Shown piece after piece: positions 5,844 to 7,815 of a stretch of 7,815 bases of DNA (within the stretch, counting starts at the first letter, position 1; every line of letters begins with the position of its first letter). This stretch comes from Pseudomonadota bacterium (lineage in GTDB: Bacteria > SAR324 > NAC60-12). The stretch spans positions 1 to 7,815 of the forward strand of contig JACNKY010000148.1 in the NCBI GenBank assembly GCA_014381795.1, given 5' to 3'. The notes under the pieces are model-generated. The model had not been told where the DNA came from. It did not search any database and worked only from the letters and a program-made list of their open reading frames with translations. Made by a program: the position numbers and the translations under genes.

Positions 5844-6881
5844 ATGAAAAATTACAAAGTTTCAAAACTGGTAAAATTTGGTTTTACTACAGTAATCGGT
5901 TTATTAATGGCGGGAGCCGGAACGGCCGGTACTTTTGAATGCAAGGTTAAGAATAGCAGTATGGCTAAACCGGCAGGATTTCCCAGTCGTGCATTAACCA
6001 TGATTGTTCCGTATGGACCTGCAGGAGGTTCAGGACAAGTATCTTCAGCAATGGCGGAAGCAGTAACCGGTCATACAGGCGTTAACATTAACCGTGACCA
6101 TAAGCCAGGAGGTTCCGGTACAGTAGGAATGACAGCTTATATGTCTGCACCGGCTGACGGATACACAGTCCTGGAGCATATTGATGATGCATCATCTGCC
6201 CATGCTTTGGATTCAAGTAAGCCAAATCCTGCTGTGGACCTGATACCGCTTGTAACTTCACAGGTGACGTTCTCTCAGATATATATACGTACCAATGAGA
6301 CACGTTACAATGACTGGGCTTCATTTGTGAAATATGTTAATGCACAAAATGGAAAATCGACCATCGCTAATGTGTCAAAAGAAGGTTCGATGGAGCGAGT
6401 AACGATGAAATTCATCACTGAAGGCGCAGGCTTGAAGATTCAGCAAATTTCCTTTGACAAGGGTGCTCCGCGTTACGGTGCGTTGCTGGGCGGACAAGTT
6501 GATGCTTTATTTGAACAACCCGGTGATGTTAGAAAGTTCCTTGACGCAAAGAAATTCAAGCCGATTCTGACAGTTTTTAACGAACGTCCATCCGTCTTTG
6601 CAGATGTTCCTACACATAAAGAAATGGGATATAACTTTGAACCTCTTTTGCGTTTCCGTGGATTTTTCGTTAATGCAAAAGCACCGTCTGATCGGGTAAA
6701 GTGGTTGCAATGGGCTTTTCAGCGTGCATATTGTCAGGACAGCTATCAAAAATTCAATGACTCAAAATACATGGGTGTGATAGATAGTTACCGTGACACT
6801 GCAGGTGCGAAAGAACTTATTACAAGTACTATTGCACAATATAGAGAAGTCTATAAAGCAATGGGTCTGAAACTTAAATAA
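5844..6881 (+). CDS. tctC: TTT transporter periplasmic solute-binding protein (TctC/Bug family)
   Basis: Binds the substrate in the periplasm and hands it to the TctAB permease. The 345 residues match the family size (about 320-340 with signal). Residues 1-29 form a signal peptide: lysine-rich start, hydrophobic core from about 12 to 28, and small residues AGAGTAG for cleavage near 25-29. The mature part opens with FPSRALTMIVPYGPAGGSG (46-64), the family pattern P-x-R-x2-x-x-V-P-x-x-P-G-G, followed by KPGGSGTVG (87-95), the typical pterin-free loop of Bug proteins that lines the ligand pocket. PADGYT (103-108) and PSDRVKWL (281-288) are also usual. Two cysteines, C33 and C297, could pair. The start has a strong purine-rich AGGGGGG (5832-5838) five bases before the ATG. 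It is the first gene of the operon, and the abundant subunit is normally placed first. Ligand unknown; a small anionic acid handled by the divergent enzymes, perhaps sulfoacetate, is the natural guess. Confidence 0.9.
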   Translation: MKNYKVSKLVKFGFTTVIGLLMAGAGTAGTFECKVKNSSMAKPAGFPSRALTMIVPYGPAGGSGQVSSAMAEAVTGHTGVNINRDHKPGGSGTVGMTAYMSAPADGYTVLEHIDDASSAHALDSSKPNPAVDLIPLVTSQVTFSQIYIRTNETRYNDWASFVKYVNAQNGKSTIANVSKEGSMERVTMKFITEGAGLKIQQISFDKGAPRYGALLGGQVDALFEQPGDVRKFLDAKKFKPILTVFNERPSVFADVPTHKEMGYNFEPLLRFRGFFVNAKAPSDRVKWLQWAFQRAYCQDSYQKFNDSKYMGVIDSYRDTAGAKELITSTIAQYREVYKAMGLKLK

Positions 6882-6926
6882 GACTCTCAAATATTATCTT
6901 AAACTCCAAAATTCCCTTTTCATTAT

Positions 6927-6954
6927 CGTGTCAGGTAAAATTCTGCCTGACACG
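6927..6954 (+). other. Intergenic stem-loop between tctC and tctB (RNA-stabilising element or partial attenuator)
   Basis: CGTGTCAGG (6927-6935) and CCTGACACG (6946-6954) pair perfectly over 9 bp around a 10-nt loop. There is no T tract after it, so a simple rho-independent terminator is unlikely. In binding-protein transporter operons such a hairpin after the first gene commonly protects the upstream mRNA and lets the binding protein be made in excess over the membrane subunits. Confidence 0.6.
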
Positions 6955-6980
6955 CTTGCCAAAAATTTCGAGAGTTTTTA

Positions 6981-7544
6981 ATGTCTAAGTTAAAGACAAA
7001 CCATATCGTTGAAACACTGATCTGGTTAACTATTATTGCAGTTTTTTTTGTTTACTCTTTTGAGTTTGACCAGGAAATTGAAATATATATCTTTGGTGCA
7101 ACAGGCTGGCCCAGGGTAATCCTAGGATTTCTTTTACTGGTTACAATGGGTAATTTTCTGCACCTATACAAAAAAGGTTCTGAGGTCCAGAAAGGCAGGG
7201 TTGGCATCACAGATCAGGAAGAAAATATTACCTATGACAGCCTCGATTCAATCTGGAAACTGATTGCAATCTTGAGCCTTCCGCTCATCTTTGCCTGGTC
7301 GCTTAAACCTGTTGGCTTTTATTCGGCCACTCCTATTTTCATTGCTCTCACAATCTTACTACTGGGTGAAAAACGGATCAAATGGGTTTTGGGAATTACT
7401 TTATTCATTTATTTGTTGTTGATTGTTTTGTTCATGGTCATCCTTAATGCACCACTACCTCAGGGCAATATATCTCCTTTTTATGATTTCAGTGCCTTCA
7501 TGTTGACTTTAAACACCAATCTTCACCAATCGTTGAATTTTTAA
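6981..7544 (+). CDS. tctB: TTT transporter small membrane subunit (TctB family)
   Basis: Small integral-membrane partner of TctA. The 187 residues are slightly above the family norm (about 140-170). Predicted membrane segments: 9-27, 44-62, 91-107, 110-129 and 134-155, with a charged loop at 63-88. The segment GWPRVILGFLLL (42-53) and the NAPLPQG motif after the last helix (156-162) are typical of TctB, where the end often reads N-x-PLPxG. The C-terminal 25 residues after this motif make it a little longer than most. The start ATG has GAGAG (6970-6974) six bases upstream. It lies 99 nt after tctC, separated by the stem-loop, and ends 7 nt before tctA, so tctB and tctA are tightly coupled. Sequence conservation in this family is low; the assignment rests on topology, end motif and position. 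Confidence 0.85.
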   Translation: MSKLKTNHIVETLIWLTIIAVFFVYSFEFDQEIEIYIFGATGWPRVILGFLLLVTMGNFLHLYKKGSEVQKGRVGITDQEENITYDSLDSIWKLIAILSLPLIFAWSLKPVGFYSATPIFIALTILLLGEKRIKWVLGITLFIYLLLIVLFMVILNAPLPQGNISPFYDFSAFMLTLNTNLHQSLNF

Positions 7545-7551
7545 GGTTTAT

Positions 7552-7815
7552 ATGATTGACAACTTTATCTCTGGTAGTGCCGCTCTTTTTGGAGATCCTT
7601 TCACAATCGGAATATTTATCTTTGGTGTAATTGGCGGAATGTTGTTTGGCGCTATCCCTGGCGTAAGTATGCTGACTCTTGCAGCGATTCTCCTACCTTT
7701 CACAGCCAGTCTGGATCCTGCACAAGGAGTAATGCTCTTTGCGGTGATTTACTGTACAGGCACCTACGGCGGTGCAATTACAGCGATCCTGTTTAATATT
7801 CCAGGGGCTCCTGAA
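7552..7815 (+). CDS. tctA: TTT transporter large permease subunit (TctA family), N-terminal part; 3' end outside window
   Basis: The large permease of the tripartite tricarboxylate transporter, driven by an ion gradient. Only the first 88 of about 500 residues are present and the frame is open to the window edge. The family signature is clear: FGAIPG at 32-37 in the first conserved hydrophobic hairpin, LLPFT with LDPAQG at 47-59, then YGGAITAIL-NIPG at 72-85, the glycine-rich repeat core of TctA proteins. The start ATG at 7552 has AAGG (7543-7546), overlapping the tctB stop codon, five bases upstream. Gene order C-B-A is one of the standard TTT orders. Confidence 0.92.
   Translation, partial: MIDNFISGSAALFGDPFTIGIFIFGVIGGMLFGAIPGVSMLTLAAILLPFTASLDPAQGVMLFAVIYCTGTYGGAITAILFNIPGAPE

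Overview
The window looks like a bacterial chromosome segment of moderate to low GC from an organism with at least a partly anaerobic lifestyle. It holds a tungsten/iron-sulfur aldehyde:ferredoxin oxidoreductase (an oxygen-sensitive family), a sigma-54 activator, and a tripartite tricarboxylate transporter (TTT). This mix is common in Proteobacteria in the broad sense and fits deltaproteobacterial-type lineages, but the sequence alone does not fix the taxon. I see no IS element, CRISPR array, tRNA or rRNA. No gene stands out by eye in base composition, so there is no sign of recent transfer.

Layout. (1) Positions 1-1170, plus strand: the C-terminal 389 residues of an aldehyde:ferredoxin oxidoreductase, cut by the window edge. 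It is followed after 53 nt by a sigma-54 activator with no sensor domain (1224-2294), probably in the same transcription unit. (2) Positions 2411-5388, minus strand: a two-gene operon. A CoA-acylating aldehyde dehydrogenase comes first (5388 to 3994), then an AMP-forming acyl-CoA ligase (3946 to 2411). Together they would convert a small carboxylic acid to its acyl-CoA and then to the aldehyde. The pairing and motifs resemble SauS/SauT of sulfoacetate catabolism; this substrate is an inference. (3) Positions 5389-5843: a 455-bp divergent control region, AT-rich and full of dyad symmetry, with a good sigma-70-type promoter facing each way. (4) Positions 5844-7815, plus strand: tctC (periplasmic binding protein), tctB (small membrane subunit) and the first 88 codons of tctA (large permease subunit). 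A perfect 9-bp stem lies between tctC and tctB.

How it may work together. The TTT transporter would import a small anionic acid, the ligase would activate it with ATP and CoA, and the dehydrogenase would reduce the acyl-CoA to an aldehyde (or run in reverse). Uptake and activation would be co-controlled from the shared intergenic region. If the substrate is sulfoacetate, the product is sulfoacetaldehyde. The enzymes that would consume it (Xsc, or an isethionate route) are not in the window. The neighbouring oxidoreductase also acts on aldehydes, but it sits in its own convergent unit with its own regulator, so a shared pathway is only a possibility.
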